Origin: Methylobacterium goesingense
Lineage (GTDB): Bacteria > Pseudomonadota > Alphaproteobacteria > Rhizobiales > Beijerinckiaceae
Direction: 5' to 3'
Assembly (NCBI RefSeq): GCF_022179225.1
Contig: NZ_BPQL01000009.1
Coordinates: 1-35,687 of the forward strand
DNA: 35,687 bases
Under the pieces are notes generated by a model, which had not been told where the DNA came from, did no database searches, and was given only the letters and a program-made list of their open reading frames with translations. A program made the position numbers and the translations under genes. Below, piece after piece: positions 17,418 to 26,062 of this stretch. The stretch's first letter is position 1. Every line of letters begins with the position of its first letter.

Positions 17418-17856
17418 GAGTCTCATTCCTTCAATCGTGGGCGTGGGGTCCCGCGATGCCGTCGTTCGGCCGAAGACCTCTAGGACCTCGAACCTGAACG
17501 TTTGCTGCAGGGCACCATTCGGGGGGAAAGGAAGCATCACTAAGGCAACTTTGCGGTCGTTTCAGGCACGTCCGAAATGATCGTCCGAGCTTGAACCATC
17601 CTCGTCTCTCGCACGCACCAGCAATGCTGATGAGCGCGCAGAATATGGCTGCTTTTGGACGGTTCCCCCTGATAGATCGACGTATAGGCGCTGGTGCGAT
17701 GCGCCGGTTTTATCTTTGGCCATCTCGGGTTTCGGTGTGCTGACGCACCCCCGACCCCGTGATGGGACCGATCCAGTTGAAGGGCATTGCGTCACCGACC
17801 AGTTAATGCGCACGCGGTGCGATACGGTTTTCGCCGCATGGTGAAGGGGATGTCAC
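17418..17856. other. 439-nt gap between small hypothetical gene and htrA-like gene
   Basis: No convincing gene is present. It contains a CAGCA/TGCTG mini-palindrome (17619-17629), a repeated CGTCCGA around 17570-17590, and a degenerate direct repeat of GGTGCGAT followed by CGGTTTT (starting near 17693 and 17816). The base composition is visibly less GC-rich than the flanking genes. A minus-strand frame at 17562-17813 is Ser/Arg-rich and looks like chance. The region probably carries the divergent promoters of both neighbours, but I cannot place -35 and -10 boxes. Confidence 0.5.
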
Positions 17857-19017
17857 ATGTCCGACCGGTACCCGGCCGCTCGGTCGCCGGATCGCTTCCT
17901 GAGGTGGGCGGCCGGCGCGGCACTGGTCCTGCTCGCGCTCTACGTGGCGCAGCCCTACGTCAACGGCTTCCTCTATGCCGCGCAGACCCCGCGCGCCGTC
18001 ACGGCGCGGGGTGACCTCGCGCCCGCCGAGACGGCGACGGTGGATCTCTTCGCCCGGGCAAGCCCCTCGGTGGTGCATGTGTTCGCCCAGGCCGCCGCGC
18101 AGGGGCGGGCCCTGATGGGCGTCGAGGGCGAGGGGGCCGAGCAGGGTAACGGCTCGCAGACCGGCACGGGCTTCATCTGGGACGCGGCCGGGCACGTGGT
18201 GACCAACAACCACGTGGTGGCGGGGGCCGCGCAGAGTGGGGGCTCCATCGCGGTGCGCCTCTCCTCCGGCGAGGTCGTCTCCGCCAGCGTGGTGGGTACC
18301 GCGCCGAGCTACGACCTCGCGGTCCTGCGCCTCGGTCGCACCGGCGCGGCCCTGAGGCCCCTGGCGCTGGGCACCTCCGCCGACCTCAAGGTCGGGCAAT
18401 CGACCTACGCCATCGGCAATCCGTTCGGCCTCGACCATACCTTGACCACGGGCGTGATCAGCGCCCTTCAGCGCCGCCTGCCCACAGGGGAGGGGCGCGA
18501 GCTCTCGGGCGTCATCCAGACGGACGCGGCGATCAACCCGGGCAATTCCGGCGGCCCCCTGCTCGACTCCGCCGGGCGCCTGATCGGCGTGAACACCGCG
18601 ATCTACTCGCCGTCGGGCACCAGCGCGGGCATCGGCTTCGCGATTCCCGTCGACGTGGTGAACCGGGTCGTGCCGGAACTCATCCGGAACGGGCGCACCC
18701 GCAATCCCGGGATCGGTATCATCGCCGGACAGGAGGCCACCGCCGCCCGCCTCGGCATCGACGGCGTCGTGATCCTGCGCGTCCTGCGGGGCTCGCCGGC
18801 CGCCGCCGCCGGCCTGCGCGGAGTCGATCCACAGACCGGCGAGATCGGCGACATCATCGTGGGCGCCGGGGACCGGCCCGTTCACCGCCTCGCCGACCTG
18901 ACCGCGGCGATGGAGGCGGCCGGCCTCGGCACCTCGGTGGATCTGATGGTGGAGCGCGATGGCCGAACCCGCCGGGTCCGGGTCACGACCACCGACGTCG
19001 CGGAGACGCGCCTCTGA
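17857..19017 (+). CDS. HtrA/Deg-type serine protease with one PDZ domain
   Basis: A 386-residue S1C protease anchored by one N-terminal helix (about residues 17-31), so the body faces the periplasm. The trypsin-like domain has His119 in VTNNHVV, Asp153 in SYDLAV and Ser231 in NPGNSGGP, forming a complete catalytic triad. A single PDZ domain follows (about 275-375; GDIIVGAGDRPVHRLADL). The DegS-like layout (one anchor, one PDZ) suggests a role in envelope quality control or regulated cleavage. The ribosome site AAGGGGA lies about 8 nt before ATG. Its neighbours do not indicate a specific substrate. It is not a DegP/DegQ, which carry two PDZ domains. Confidence 0.94.
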   Translation: MSDRYPAARSPDRFLRWAAGAALVLLALYVAQPYVNGFLYAAQTPRAVTARGDLAPAETATVDLFARASPSVVHVFAQAAAQGRALMGVEGEGAEQGNGSQTGTGFIWDAAGHVVTNNHVVAGAAQSGGSIAVRLSSGEVVSASVVGTAPSYDLAVLRLGRTGAALRPLALGTSADLKVGQSTYAIGNPFGLDHTLTTGVISALQRRLPTGEGRELSGVIQTDAAINPGNSGGPLLDSAGRLIGVNTAIYSPSGTSAGIGFAIPVDVVNRVVPELIRNGRTRNPGIGIIAGQEATAARLGIDGVVILRVLRGSPAAAAGLRGVDPQTGEIGDIIVGAGDRPVHRLADLTAAMEAAGLGTSVDLMVERDGRTRRVRVTTTDVAETRL

Positions 19018-19083
19018 ACCCGGCGGCCTCGTCAGGGGCGGTCGCGGCCGCTAAGGCTCGGGATCGATCTTCGAAAGCACCGC

Positions 19084-19344
19084 ATGGTCTCCCAGCGTCA
19101 CGTACTCCTCGCCCTCCTGTGTCTCGGCACCTTGGTCCCCGGCACGGCCGGAGCCGGCGAGCGCCCGGTGCCGCCACGCCTCTGTCCCGAGGACGCGCCG
19201 GAGGGGGTACGGTTGCCGCCCCGGCCTGATTGCGGCACCGGAACGCGGCGCCCGGCCGCACCGGCGCGCGGCGTTCACGATCTCGGCGGGGTGCAGTTGC
19301 GCATCGGCGGACGCGTGAGCGCCGAGTACGGCGCCGGCCGATGA
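19084..19344 (+). CDS. Small secreted hypothetical protein (86 aa)
   Basis: It begins with a clear signal peptide (about residues 1-24, cleavage likely near TAGAGE). The mature part of about 60 residues is Pro/Arg-rich with two Cys (34 and 50) that could form a disulfide. Its stop overlaps the next gene's ATG in a 4-nt ATGA, which supports its being a real gene translated together with the DnaJ-like protein. No strong ribosome site is seen before its own ATG. I do not recognise a family. The product would be periplasmic or secreted. Confidence 0.55.
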   Translation: MVSQRHVLLALLCLGTLVPGTAGAGERPVPPRLCPEDAPEGVRLPPRPDCGTGTRRPAAPARGVHDLGGVQLRIGGRVSAEYGAGR

Positions 19345-20018
19345 CGATCCTCGCGGGCGGCCTCGCCCTCCTCATTCTCTGGTGGTTTGGCAGGGACGCC
19401 CTGCGCCGCTATCCCTCGCTCAGCACGCGCCTGATCCGGCAGGTCGGGGGCTACGCCGCCCTCGCGGCAGCCGCCCTCTTCCTCGTGCGGGGTCGGATCG
19501 AATTCGCGGTCCTGCTCGGCGCAGGAGCGATCTGGCTGCTGGAGGGCTCCGCCGGCCTGCGGCGGCGCGGCCAGGCCCTGGCGGCGCGCTACGATCCGCG
19601 CCGGCTCTCCGGAGCCACCATCCGCTTCGACGCGGACGGGGAGGGGGTGGCGCTCGCCGGCCCCTACGCGGGCCAGTCCCTGGGGGCGATTCCCCTGTCG
19701 GGTCTCCTCGCCCTGTTCGGGCGCAACCCCGACACGTCCCGCCGGCTAGAGGCGTATCTGGACCGCCGGCACCCCGGCTGGCGTGTAGACGCTCAGGCTG
19801 ATGCCGACCCGCGGCCGCGCCGCCCGCCGGACCCAGGGGCGATGACGGAGCAGGAGGCCTATCAGATCCTGGGGCTTGAGCGCGGGGCGACCCTGGAGCA
19901 GATCCGGGTGGCCCACTGGACGTTGATGAAGCGCCTGCATCCCGACCAGGGAGGCACGGCCGAGCAGGCGGCCCGCGTCAACGCGGCCCGTGACAGGCTT
20001 AACAACCGACATCGCTGA
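19341..20018 (+). CDS. Membrane-anchored DnaJ-domain protein
   Basis: A 225-residue protein. Residues about 1-16 form a first hydrophobic segment and about 34-63 a second. A soluble middle part (about 80-155) lacks a known motif. The C-terminal J domain begins near EQEAYQILGLERGATLEQIR and has the HPD motif (residues 200-202, in LHPDQGG), needed to stimulate DnaK ATPase. It lacks the Gly/Phe and zinc regions of true DnaJ, resembling the C-terminal J-domain proteins (Pam18/DjlC-like) common in alphaproteobacteria. ATG 19341 overlaps the previous stop by 4 nt. It likely recruits DnaK to the inner membrane. Confidence 0.88.
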   Translation: MTILAGGLALLILWWFGRDALRRYPSLSTRLIRQVGGYAALAAAALFLVRGRIEFAVLLGAGAIWLLEGSAGLRRRGQALAARYDPRRLSGATIRFDADGEGVALAGPYAGQSLGAIPLSGLLALFGRNPDTSRRLEAYLDRRHPGWRVDAQADADPRPRRPPDPGAMTEQEAYQILGLERGATLEQIRVAHWTLMKRLHPDQGGTAEQAARVNAARDRLNNRHR

Positions 20019-20101
20019 TACTCCACGCGCGTTGTCAGACAGGGTTCTGGCGGCTCGGTGGCCCTCCCGGCGAAACGCACCGGGCGTGGGCGAAGCATCG
20101 T

Positions 20102-20119
20102 CGGCCCCGTCGGGGGCCG
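20102..20119. terminator. Possible terminator hairpin between convergent genes
   Basis: CGGCCCC (20102-20108) and GGGGCCG (20113-20119) form a 7-bp stem with a 4-nt loop. There is no T-run. It sits between the convergent DnaJ-like and D,D-carboxypeptidase genes. Confidence 0.35.
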
Positions 20120-20140
20120 GATCACCCGCGTTCGCGGTAG

Positions 20141-21625
20141 TTAGCTCCGGGTGGCGAAGCAGCTGAAGCCGCTGCGCTTCAGGGCGTTGCAGGCATCCTG
20201 CGCGGTGTCCTGCTCGGCGAAGCCCGAGAAGCGGGCCCGGAACAGGGTGGCGCCGCCGTGCTCGACCTTCACCGTGTAGGGCGCGGCCTTGGCGAGGGCG
20301 CCGCCGGCCCGGTTACGGGCCTCGGCCAGCATCGACTTGGCCTTGTCCTCGTCGTCCATGGCGCCGAGCTGGATCACCCAGGCGGTCGGCGTGATCCGGG
20401 CGCCCGAGACGGGCTTGGGCGCCTCGGCGCGGGGGCCGTCAGCGGAGGCGAGGCGCGCATCGCTCTTGGCGCCGGGGAAGGGGGCCTGCCCGCCGGTCGC
20501 CGCGTAGGCCTGAGCGGAGCCCGGGAGCGTCCCCGAGCGGAATTTCATGCCGGCGCTGCCGGGGGTCGTCGTCGCGGTGCGGGATGGGGTGATGTCGAGG
20601 GGCTGGCCGCCACGGATCGTCGAGGCCGTGGTCTCGACATCCTCGTCGTCCGCCGAGGCGACCTGAGTCCGGGTGCGGGACGCGCCATCGGCCACGACCG
20701 CCGGACGGGCGCGCTCGGCGACCTCGGTCGTCGCCGGGGTCTGGCGGGCACCCGCATAGGCCCGCGGCAGGGACTGGCGTACGAGATCGGCCATGATCCG
20801 GTCGCGGCTGGCGCCGGATTTGCCGCCCAGCACGATCGCGACGATCTGGCGGTCGTCGAGGCGGGCCGCCGTCATCAGGTTGAAGCCGGAATCACGGGTG
20901 TAGCCCGTCTTGATGCCGTCGACGCCCTGGACGTTGCCGAGGAGGCGGTTGTGGTTGCCGATGACGCGACCCCGGAAGGCGAAGGAACGCGTCTGGAAGT
21001 AGCGGTAGTAGCGCGGAAAGCGGTCCTGGATCGCCCGGGCCAGCACGGTGAGGTCGCGCGCCGTGGTGATCTGGTCGGCGTCCGGCAAGCCGGAGGCGTT
21101 GGCGTAGTTGGTCCGCGACATGCCCAGGGCCTTGGCCTTCTGAGTCATCATCTCGGCGAAGCGCGGCTCGGACCCGGCAATGTTCTCGCCGATGGCGCAG
21201 GCCACGTCGTTGGCGGACTTCGTTACGATCGCCTTGATCGCGTCCTCGACCGCGATGGTGGAGCCGGGGCGCAGGCCGAGCTTGGAGGGCGCCTGCGAGG
21301 CAGCGAAGGACGAGATCGTGAGGGGCGATTCGAGGGTGAAGCGGCCTCGCTCCAGCTGCTCGAACAGCATGTAGAGGGTCATCACCTTGGTGATGGAGGC
21401 GGGGTGGCGCAGCGAATCCTCGTTGATCGCGTGCAGCGTCTTGCCCGTCTTCACGTCGACCACCATGGCCGCGTAAGGGGGGTTGTAGCCGCCGCCCCCG
21501 CCCCCGCGATGGTGGTGTCCGCGCCGCGCCTCGGCCGGGGAGGCCAGGGCCGTCAGGATCGCCGCAGCCGCGATCGCGGCCGACAACGCAGGCACCCGGC
21601 CGACGCGGGGAGTAGGGCTACGCAT
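20141..21625 (-). CDS. D-alanyl-D-alanine carboxypeptidase with C-terminal SPOR domain
   Basis: A 494-residue exported penicillin-binding protein of the DacA/DacF type (peptidase S11). It trims the terminal D-Ala from peptidoglycan pentapeptides. A signal peptide spans about 1-33, followed by a His/Gly-rich linker (RRGHHHRGGGGGGY). The active-site motifs are all present: Ser77-xx-Lys80 (SITK), Ser136-Ala-Asn138, and Lys238-Thr-Gly240 (KTG). A long Thr/Ala-rich linker leads to a SPOR-like domain (about 410-494; TAWVIQLGAMDDEDKAK), which binds denuded glycan at division sites. ATG 21625 is preferred over GTG 21628. The SPOR fusion suggests recruitment to the septum. Confidence 0.94.
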   Translation of the reverse strand: MRSPTPRVGRVPALSAAIAAAAILTALASPAEARRGHHHRGGGGGGYNPPYAAMVVDVKTGKTLHAINEDSLRHPASITKVMTLYMLFEQLERGRFTLESPLTISSFAASQAPSKLGLRPGSTIAVEDAIKAIVTKSANDVACAIGENIAGSEPRFAEMMTQKAKALGMSRTNYANASGLPDADQITTARDLTVLARAIQDRFPRYYRYFQTRSFAFRGRVIGNHNRLLGNVQGVDGIKTGYTRDSGFNLMTAARLDDRQIVAIVLGGKSGASRDRIMADLVRQSLPRAYAGARQTPATTEVAERARPAVVADGASRTRTQVASADDEDVETTASTIRGGQPLDITPSRTATTTPGSAGMKFRSGTLPGSAQAYAATGGQAPFPGAKSDARLASADGPRAEAPKPVSGARITPTAWVIQLGAMDDEDKAKSMLAEARNRAGGALAKAAPYTVKVEHGGATLFRARFSGFAEQDTAQDACNALKRSGFSCFATRS

Positions 21626-21929
21626 CACGACTCACTGCCTCGACATGCGCGGCCCGATACGGCCGGCTTGCACTGCAACATCTGGGCGGGAGGGGCCGCG
21701 TCGCCGCCGTGCCCCCGCAACATCTGTCAATCAGGCTAGGTCGACGCAGTTACGGCCGGGTTAATGGCTGGCCGGCAATTTATCGCGATCAGACCCGATG
21801 CTGCAGCGCAATATATGTCTTGACGTTTCGTGTTGCATCGCACACTTATGGGGAACGAGCCGGATGTGGCTCCGCGGGACCCTGCCCGATCGACAGGGAC
21901 GCCCCGAAGAGGGCGCAGAGGAGCACCCG
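21626..21929. promoter_or_regulatory. Divergent regulatory region between D,D-carboxypeptidase and phasin genes
   Basis: It holds three TGC-N3-GCA sites: TGCACTGCA (21669-21677), TGCAGCGCA (21802-21810) and TGCATCGCA (21834-21842). The last two are 32 bp apart. A perfect CTTGAC -35 box for the phasin lies at 21819-21824 between them, with a weak -10 near 21842-21849, so the third site would cover the promoter. A 10-bp direct repeat GCAACATCTG occurs at 21675-21684 and 21717-21726. The layout fits PhaR-type repression of a phasin gene, which is known in other PHB producers. Confidence 0.5.
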
Positions 21930-22382
21930 ATGACCCAGATGTTCGAGAAGGCCGCCGAGATCAACAAGACCGGCATGGCCAAGCTGATGAAGACCGTCTC
22001 CACGGTCTCGAAGACCAACCAGACCGCCGGGATCGAGTGGGCGGACTTCGCCAAGGAATCCTACGCCGCGGGCAGCGAGACCATGAAGAAGCTGGCCGGC
22101 GCGCGCACGCTGCAGGCCGCCATGGAGATCCAGGGCGCCTACCTGAAGGCTTCTTACGAGCGCCTGCAGAGCCAGGCAAAGGTGATGAGCGAGCTGTACC
22201 AGGGCCTCGCCAAGGAAGTCGGCGCTCCAGTGGCCGGCGAGGGCGCGACCTTCGACCCGAAGGCCTTCTTCGATCCCAAGGCGTTCTTCGACACCAAAGC
22301 CTTCTTTGACCCGAAGTCGTTCTTCGACGCCAAGAACTTCCCGAAGTTCCCGGCCGTGATCGCGCCGAAGCTGGCAGCCTGA
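21930..22382 (+). CDS. Phasin (PHB granule protein) with hexapeptide-repeat tail
   Basis: A 150-residue phasin_2-like protein that coats polyhydroxybutyrate granules. The helical phasin core (about residues 1-100) is Lys/Ala-rich and amphipathic, with EWADFAKESYAAGSETMKKL and the YERLQSQAKVMSELYQ end. The C-terminus (about 108-137) has five hexapeptide repeats of FDPKAF type, then a short Lys/Pro tail. ATG 21930 has GAGGAG about 7 nt upstream; the longer frame from 21798 runs into the promoter. No phaC or phaR is in the window. The gene is followed by a perfect hairpin at 22443. Confidence 0.88.
   Translation: MTQMFEKAAEINKTGMAKLMKTVSTVSKTNQTAGIEWADFAKESYAAGSETMKKLAGARTLQAAMEIQGAYLKASYERLQSQAKVMSELYQGLAKEVGAPVAGEGATFDPKAFFDPKAFFDTKAFFDPKSFFDAKNFPKFPAVIAPKLAA
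22251..22340 (+). repeat. Five 18-bp tandem coding repeats in the phasin gene
   Basis: Five in-frame units encode FDPKAF, FDPKAF, FDTKAF, FDPKSF and FDAKNF. The units differ mostly at third codon positions, so the peptide, not the DNA, appears to be conserved. Confidence 0.9.
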
Positions 22383-22442
22383 TCCGGCGGAGGGTGCGGG
22401 CCTGCCGCCCGTCCCTCCACCCCTGACGACGACACCCTGAGC

Positions 22443-22478
22443 CGGCCCCGCGCGAGACATCGCGCGGGGCCGCTCGCG
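22443..22478 (+). terminator. Terminator hairpin after the phasin gene
   Basis: A perfect 13-bp GC-rich stem (22443-22455 with 22460-22472) and a 4-nt loop, with only a weak T-run downstream. Confidence 0.65.
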
Positions 22479-22618
22479 TTTCCGGGAGCGTTTGGGTCCG
22501 AAGGAATCGGACAAGTCCGCGCAGCCGACTGGCGAAGCGGCCGATCGCTCTATAGATTGCTGACGATGCGAGCGCGCCTCGCCGGCGCGACCCGCGGACC
22601 AGCAGCTTCACGAGCAGC

Positions 22619-23077
22619 ATGCCGCACCATGGGGTCGATGCGATTCAGATGACCGACGTCCTGCTACGGGGCAGCGAATCAGCGCGCGCGGACGGCCCCG
22701 AGACTCCCCGCCCGAACCGCCACGCGTCACCTGCGCGCGCGGCCGATGACCCCCGCGAACCGGGGGGCAATGACGATGACCGCTCGGGCACGGCGATCAT
22801 CACCCGCACCAAGCCGAAGACCAAGCGACCGAGCCTATACAGGGTTCTCTTGCTGAACGATGACTATACGCCGATGGAATTCGTCGTTCACGTCGTCGAG
22901 AAATTCTTCAATAAGTCGCAGGAAGACGCATATCAGATCATGATGCACGTGCACCACAACGGTGTCGGCGAATGCGGAATCTTCACATACGAAGTCGCTG
23001 AGACCAAGGTGACGCAGGTCATGGACTTCGCCCGCAAACACCAACATCCTCTCCAGTGCGTTATGGAAAAGAAATAG
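22619..23077 (+). CDS. clpS: ClpS adaptor of the ClpAP protease
   Basis: A 152-residue protein in the longest reading; ATG 22649 is an alternative start ten codons later, and neither has a strong ribosome site. Residues about 1-70 are a variable, charged, probably disordered arm. The core (about 72-152) is typical Clp[21 protein letters not shown], then [19 protein letters not shown] and [11 protein letters not shown]. ClpS delivers N-degron substrates (Leu, Phe, Trp, Tyr N-termini) to ClpA. It lies just upstream of clpA, which begins 23 nt after the clpS stop, so the two are likely one operon. A TATAGA -10-like box at 22551-22556 may be part of the promoter. Confidence 0.95.
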   Translation: MPHHGVDAIQMTDVLLRGSESARADGPETPRPNRHASPARAADDPREPGGNDDDRSGTAIITRTKPKTKRPSLYRVLLLNDDYTPMEFVVHVVEKFFNKSQEDAYQIMMHVHHNGVGECGIFTYEVAETKVTQVMDFARKHQHPLQCVMEKK

Positions 23078-23100
23078 GCATCCCACACAGAGGCCACGCT

Positions 23101-25587
23101 TTGCCCAGCTTCTCTCGCAGCCTAGAACAAGCTCTCCACCGCGCCCTGGCGCTCGCCGGCGAGCGCCGGCACGAATACGCGACGCTGGAGCATCTCCTGC
23201 TCGCCCTCGTGGACGATCAGGACGCGGCGGCCGTCATGCGGGCCTGCAACGTCGAGGTCGACACCCTCAAGCGCAGCCTCGTCGAGTATGTCGACACCGA
23301 GTTGTCGAACCTCATCGGGGACGGGCGCCAGGACGCCAAGCCCACGGCGGGCTTCCAGCGCGTGATCCAGCGCGCGGTGATCCACGTGCAGTCCTCGGGC
23401 CGTGAGGAGGTGACGGGTGCCAACGTGCTGGTGGCGATCTTCGCCGAGCGCGAGAGCCACGCCGCCTACTTCCTGCAGGAGCAGGACATGACCCGGTACG
23501 ACGCGGTCAATTACATCAGCCACGGCATCGCCAAGCGTCCCGGAGCCTCCGAGGCCAAGCCGGTGCGCGGCGCCGAGGATGAGCCTGCCGCCGAGCGTCC
23601 GAGCAGCGAGGAGAGCGACGGTCGCGCCAAGAAGAAGGGCGATGCCCTCGAGGCCTACTGCGTCAACCTGAACAAAAAGGCCCGCGACGGCCGGATCGAT
23701 CCGCTGATCGGCCGCGAGGCCGAGGTGCAGCGCACGATCCAAATCCTCTGCCGCCGCCAGAAGAACAACCCGCTGCTCGTGGGTGAGCCCGGCGTCGGCA
23801 AGACCGCCATCGCGGAGGGTCTGGCCCGCAAGATCATCAACAAGGAGGTCCCCGAGGTCCTCGTCGACGCGACCGTGTTCTCCCTTGACATGGGCACGCT
23901 GCTCGCCGGCACCCGCTACCGGGGCGACTTTGAGGAGCGCCTGAAGCAGGTGATGAAGGAGATCGAGGCGCACCCGAACGCGGTGCTCTTCATCGACGAG
24001 ATCCACACGGTGATCGGGGCCGGCGCCACCTCCGGAGGCGCGATGGACGCCTCGAACCTCCTCAAGCCCGCTTTGGCCAACGGGTCGCTCCGCTGCATCG
24101 GCTCGACCACCTACAAGGAGTACCGTCAGTACTTCGAGAAGGACCGAGCCCTGGTGCGCCGCTTCCAGAAGATCGACGTCAACGAGCCGTCGATCCCCGA
24201 TGCGATCGAGATCGTGAAGGGCCTGAAGCCGTATTTCGAGGAGTTCCACAAGCTCAAGTACACCACCGAGGCCGTGAAGGCCGCAGTCGAGCTGTCGGCA
24301 CGCTACATCAACGACCGTAAGCTGCCGGACAAGGCGATCGACGTCATCGACGAGACCGGCGCCTCGCAGATGCTGGTGCCGGAAGCGCGCCGCAAGCGCA
24401 CCATCGGCGTCAAGGAGATCGAGGCCACCATCGCCACGATGGCGCGCATCCCGCCGAAGACCGTCTCGAAGGACGATGCGGTGGTGCTCAAGAACCTGAC
24501 CGAGAACCTCAAGCGCGTGGTCTACGGGCAGCCCAACGCCATCGAGGCCCTGACCTCCGCCATCAAGCTGGCCCGGGCCGGGCTGCGCGATCCGGACAAG
24601 CCGATCGGTTCCTACCTGTTCGCGGGCCCGACCGGCGTCGGCAAGACCGAGGCCGCCAAGCAACTCGCCGCCTCCCTCGGCGTGGAGATGCTGCGCTTCG
24701 ACATGTCCGAATACATGGAGCGCCACACGGTCAGCCGCCTCATCGGCGCGCCGCCCGGCTACGTGGGCTTCGATCAGGGCGGCCTGCTCACCGACGGCAT
24801 CGATCAGCACCCGCACTGCGTGCTGCTCCTCGACGAGATCGAGAAGGCGCATCCGGACCTGTTCAACATCCTGTTGCAGGTCATGGATCACGGCAAGCTG
24901 ACCGACCACAACGGCAAGCAGGTCGATTTCCGCAACGTGATCATCATCATGACCACGAACGCGGGCGCCTCCGACCTCGCGCGTTCGGCCTACGGCTTCA
25001 CCCAGACCAAGCGCTCGGGCGACGACGTGGAGGCGATCAACAAGCTGTTCGCGCCGGAATTCCGCAACCGGCTCGATGCCATCATCTCGTTCGGCCACCT
25101 GCCGAAGGACGTGGTGGCCAAGGTGGTCGACAAGTTCGTCCTCCAGCTCGAGGCACAGCTCGCCGACCGCAACGTCACCATCGAGCTCTCGGACGAGGCC
25201 CGCGATTGGCTGACGGAGAACGGCTACGACGACGCCATGGGCGCTCGCCCGATGGCGCGCCTGATCCAGTCCACGATCAAGACGCCGCTGGCCGACGAGG
25301 TCCTGTTCGGGCGCCTCAAGGAGGGCGGAGCCGTCCGGGTCGTGGTGCGCAAGCCCGACGAGGGGTCCAAGGACGGGGCGAAGGATACGCTCGGCTTCGA
25401 GTTTCCGGCCGGACCGGTCACGCCGAAGCCCGAGAAGGACGTGGCCAACGCCGCCAAGAAGCATAAGCGCGCCAAGGTAAAGGCCTCCGCACGCAAGCCG
25501 AACGACAAGCGCGACGACAAGGGCGGTCCGAACGGAGGCTCGGGTGGCGTGCGCACCGTGCCAAAGGTGCCTTTGGTCAAGGCCTGA
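23101..25587 (+). CDS. clpA: ATP-dependent Clp protease ATP-binding subunit ClpA
   Basis: TTG 23101 is the start: AGAGG lies about 7 nt upstream and the product begins with the family's usual [18 protein letters not shown]. The 828-residue protein has an N domain (about 1-145), a charged linker, D1 AAA+ with Walker A GEPGVGKT (228-235) and D2 with GPTGVGKT (509-516). Arg-finger and sensor regions are intact. A loop with an YGF motif in D2 likely docks ClpP. ClpA unfolds substrates and feeds them to ClpP. It is about 70 residues longer than E. coli ClpA, owing to the linker and a Lys-rich C-terminal tail (about 775-828). clpP is not in the window. Confidence 0.97.
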   Translation: MPSFSRSLEQALHRALALAGERRHEYATLEHLLLALVDDQDAAAVMRACNVEVDTLKRSLVEYVDTELSNLIGDGRQDAKPTAGFQRVIQRAVIHVQSSGREEVTGANVLVAIFAERESHAAYFLQEQDMTRYDAVNYISHGIAKRPGASEAKPVRGAEDEPAAERPSSEESDGRAKKKGDALEAYCVNLNKKARDGRIDPLIGREAEVQRTIQILCRRQKNNPLLVGEPGVGKTAIAEGLARKIINKEVPEVLVDATVFSLDMGTLLAGTRYRGDFEERLKQVMKEIEAHPNAVLFIDEIHTVIGAGATSGGAMDASNLLKPALANGSLRCIGSTTYKEYRQYFEKDRALVRRFQKIDVNEPSIPDAIEIVKGLKPYFEEFHKLKYTTEAVKAAVELSARYINDRKLPDKAIDVIDETGASQMLVPEARRKRTIGVKEIEATIATMARIPPKTVSKDDAVVLKNLTENLKRVVYGQPNAIEALTSAIKLARAGLRDPDKPIGSYLFAGPTGVGKTEAAKQLAASLGVEMLRFDMSEYMERHTVSRLIGAPPGYVGFDQGGLLTDGIDQHPHCVLLLDEIEKAHPDLFNILLQVMDHGKLTDHNGKQVDFRNVIIIMTTNAGASDLARSAYGFTQTKRSGDDVEAINKLFAPEFRNRLDAIISFGHLPKDVVAKVVDKFVLQLEAQLADRNVTIELSDEARDWLTENGYDDAMGARPMARLIQSTIKTPLADEVLFGRLKEGGAVRVVVRKPDEGSKDGAKDTLGFEFPAGPVTPKPEKDVANAAKKHKRAKVKASARKPNDKRDDKGGPNGGSGGVRTVPKVPLVKA

Positions 25588-25596
25588 CCCAACCCA

Positions 25597-25629
25597 ACGG
25601 CCTCCCCGGATCATCCGGGGAGGCCGTTT
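25597..25629 (+). terminator. Strong terminator of clpSA
   Basis: A perfect 14-bp stem (25597-25610 with 25614-25627) and 3-nt loop, ending in TTTC. Confidence 0.85.
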
Positions 25630-25791
25630 CCGTATGGGGACACACCGTCACGGCCGCCGGACAAATGCATGCCCGGCGGTCGACACTCGATCCCGGTATG
25701 GTTAGCAAGCGCGGACACGGAGGGCGGGCAGAGCGACAGACCGGCCGGGAACGCCTCCCATCGCAGCGATCGACCGAGGAGGGCGTCCCCG

Positions 25792-26058
25792 ATGAACGAC
25801 TTGCACGAGGGCCCCCTCACGCCCGTCACCGGCACGCAAACTCAGACCGCCCCGAAGCTGTCCCGTCGCGAGGAGCGCCGCCTGCGCCGCAAGCGTCGGC
25901 GGCAGGGCGAGGAAATCCTGGGCTGGATCCTCGTCCCGTTAATCGTGTTCGGAATCTACTGGGGCGTGACCGCCGGCCTCGACTTCCTCGGAACCTCGCC
26001 AAGTCAGCTCTGGGACCAGCTGATGCAGGTCAAGGCGATGATGGAAAAGCGCGCCTGA
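25792..26058 (+). CDS. Small single-pass membrane protein (88 aa)
   Basis: ATG 25792 has a good GAGGAGGG ribosome site at 25776-25783. The product has a polar N-terminus, a very basic stretch (RREERRLRRKRRRQGEE, about residues 26-42), one membrane helix (ILGWILVPLIVFGIYWGVTAG, given here as ILGWILVPLI and VFGIYWGV) and a short C-terminal tail with MQVKAMMEKRA. The basic cluster suggests the N-terminus stays in the cytoplasm. I do not recognise a family. It ends 4 nt from the convergent egtD stop. Confidence 0.7.
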   Translation: MNDLHEGPLTPVTGTQTQTAPKLSRREERRLRRKRRRQGEEILGWILVPLIVFGIYWGVTAGLDFLGTSPSQLWDQLMQVKAMMEKRA

Positions 26059-26062
26059 AGGA

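Noticed and set aside
17562..17813. Minus-strand 83-codon frame in the large gap
   Set aside because: Ser/Arg-rich, no ribosome site, no family resemblance.
21725..21730. TTGACA on the minus strand as the D,D-carboxypeptidase promoter
   Set aside because: The -10 position 17 nt downstream is CG-only, so it is not a convincing sigma70 promoter.
22251..22340. CRISPR-like or minisatellite repeat
   Set aside because: The units are contiguous, in frame and encode the phasin tail; there are no spacers.
23122..25614. Minus-strand 830-codon frame opposite clpA
   Set aside because: Antisense shadow of clpA; no recognisable domain.
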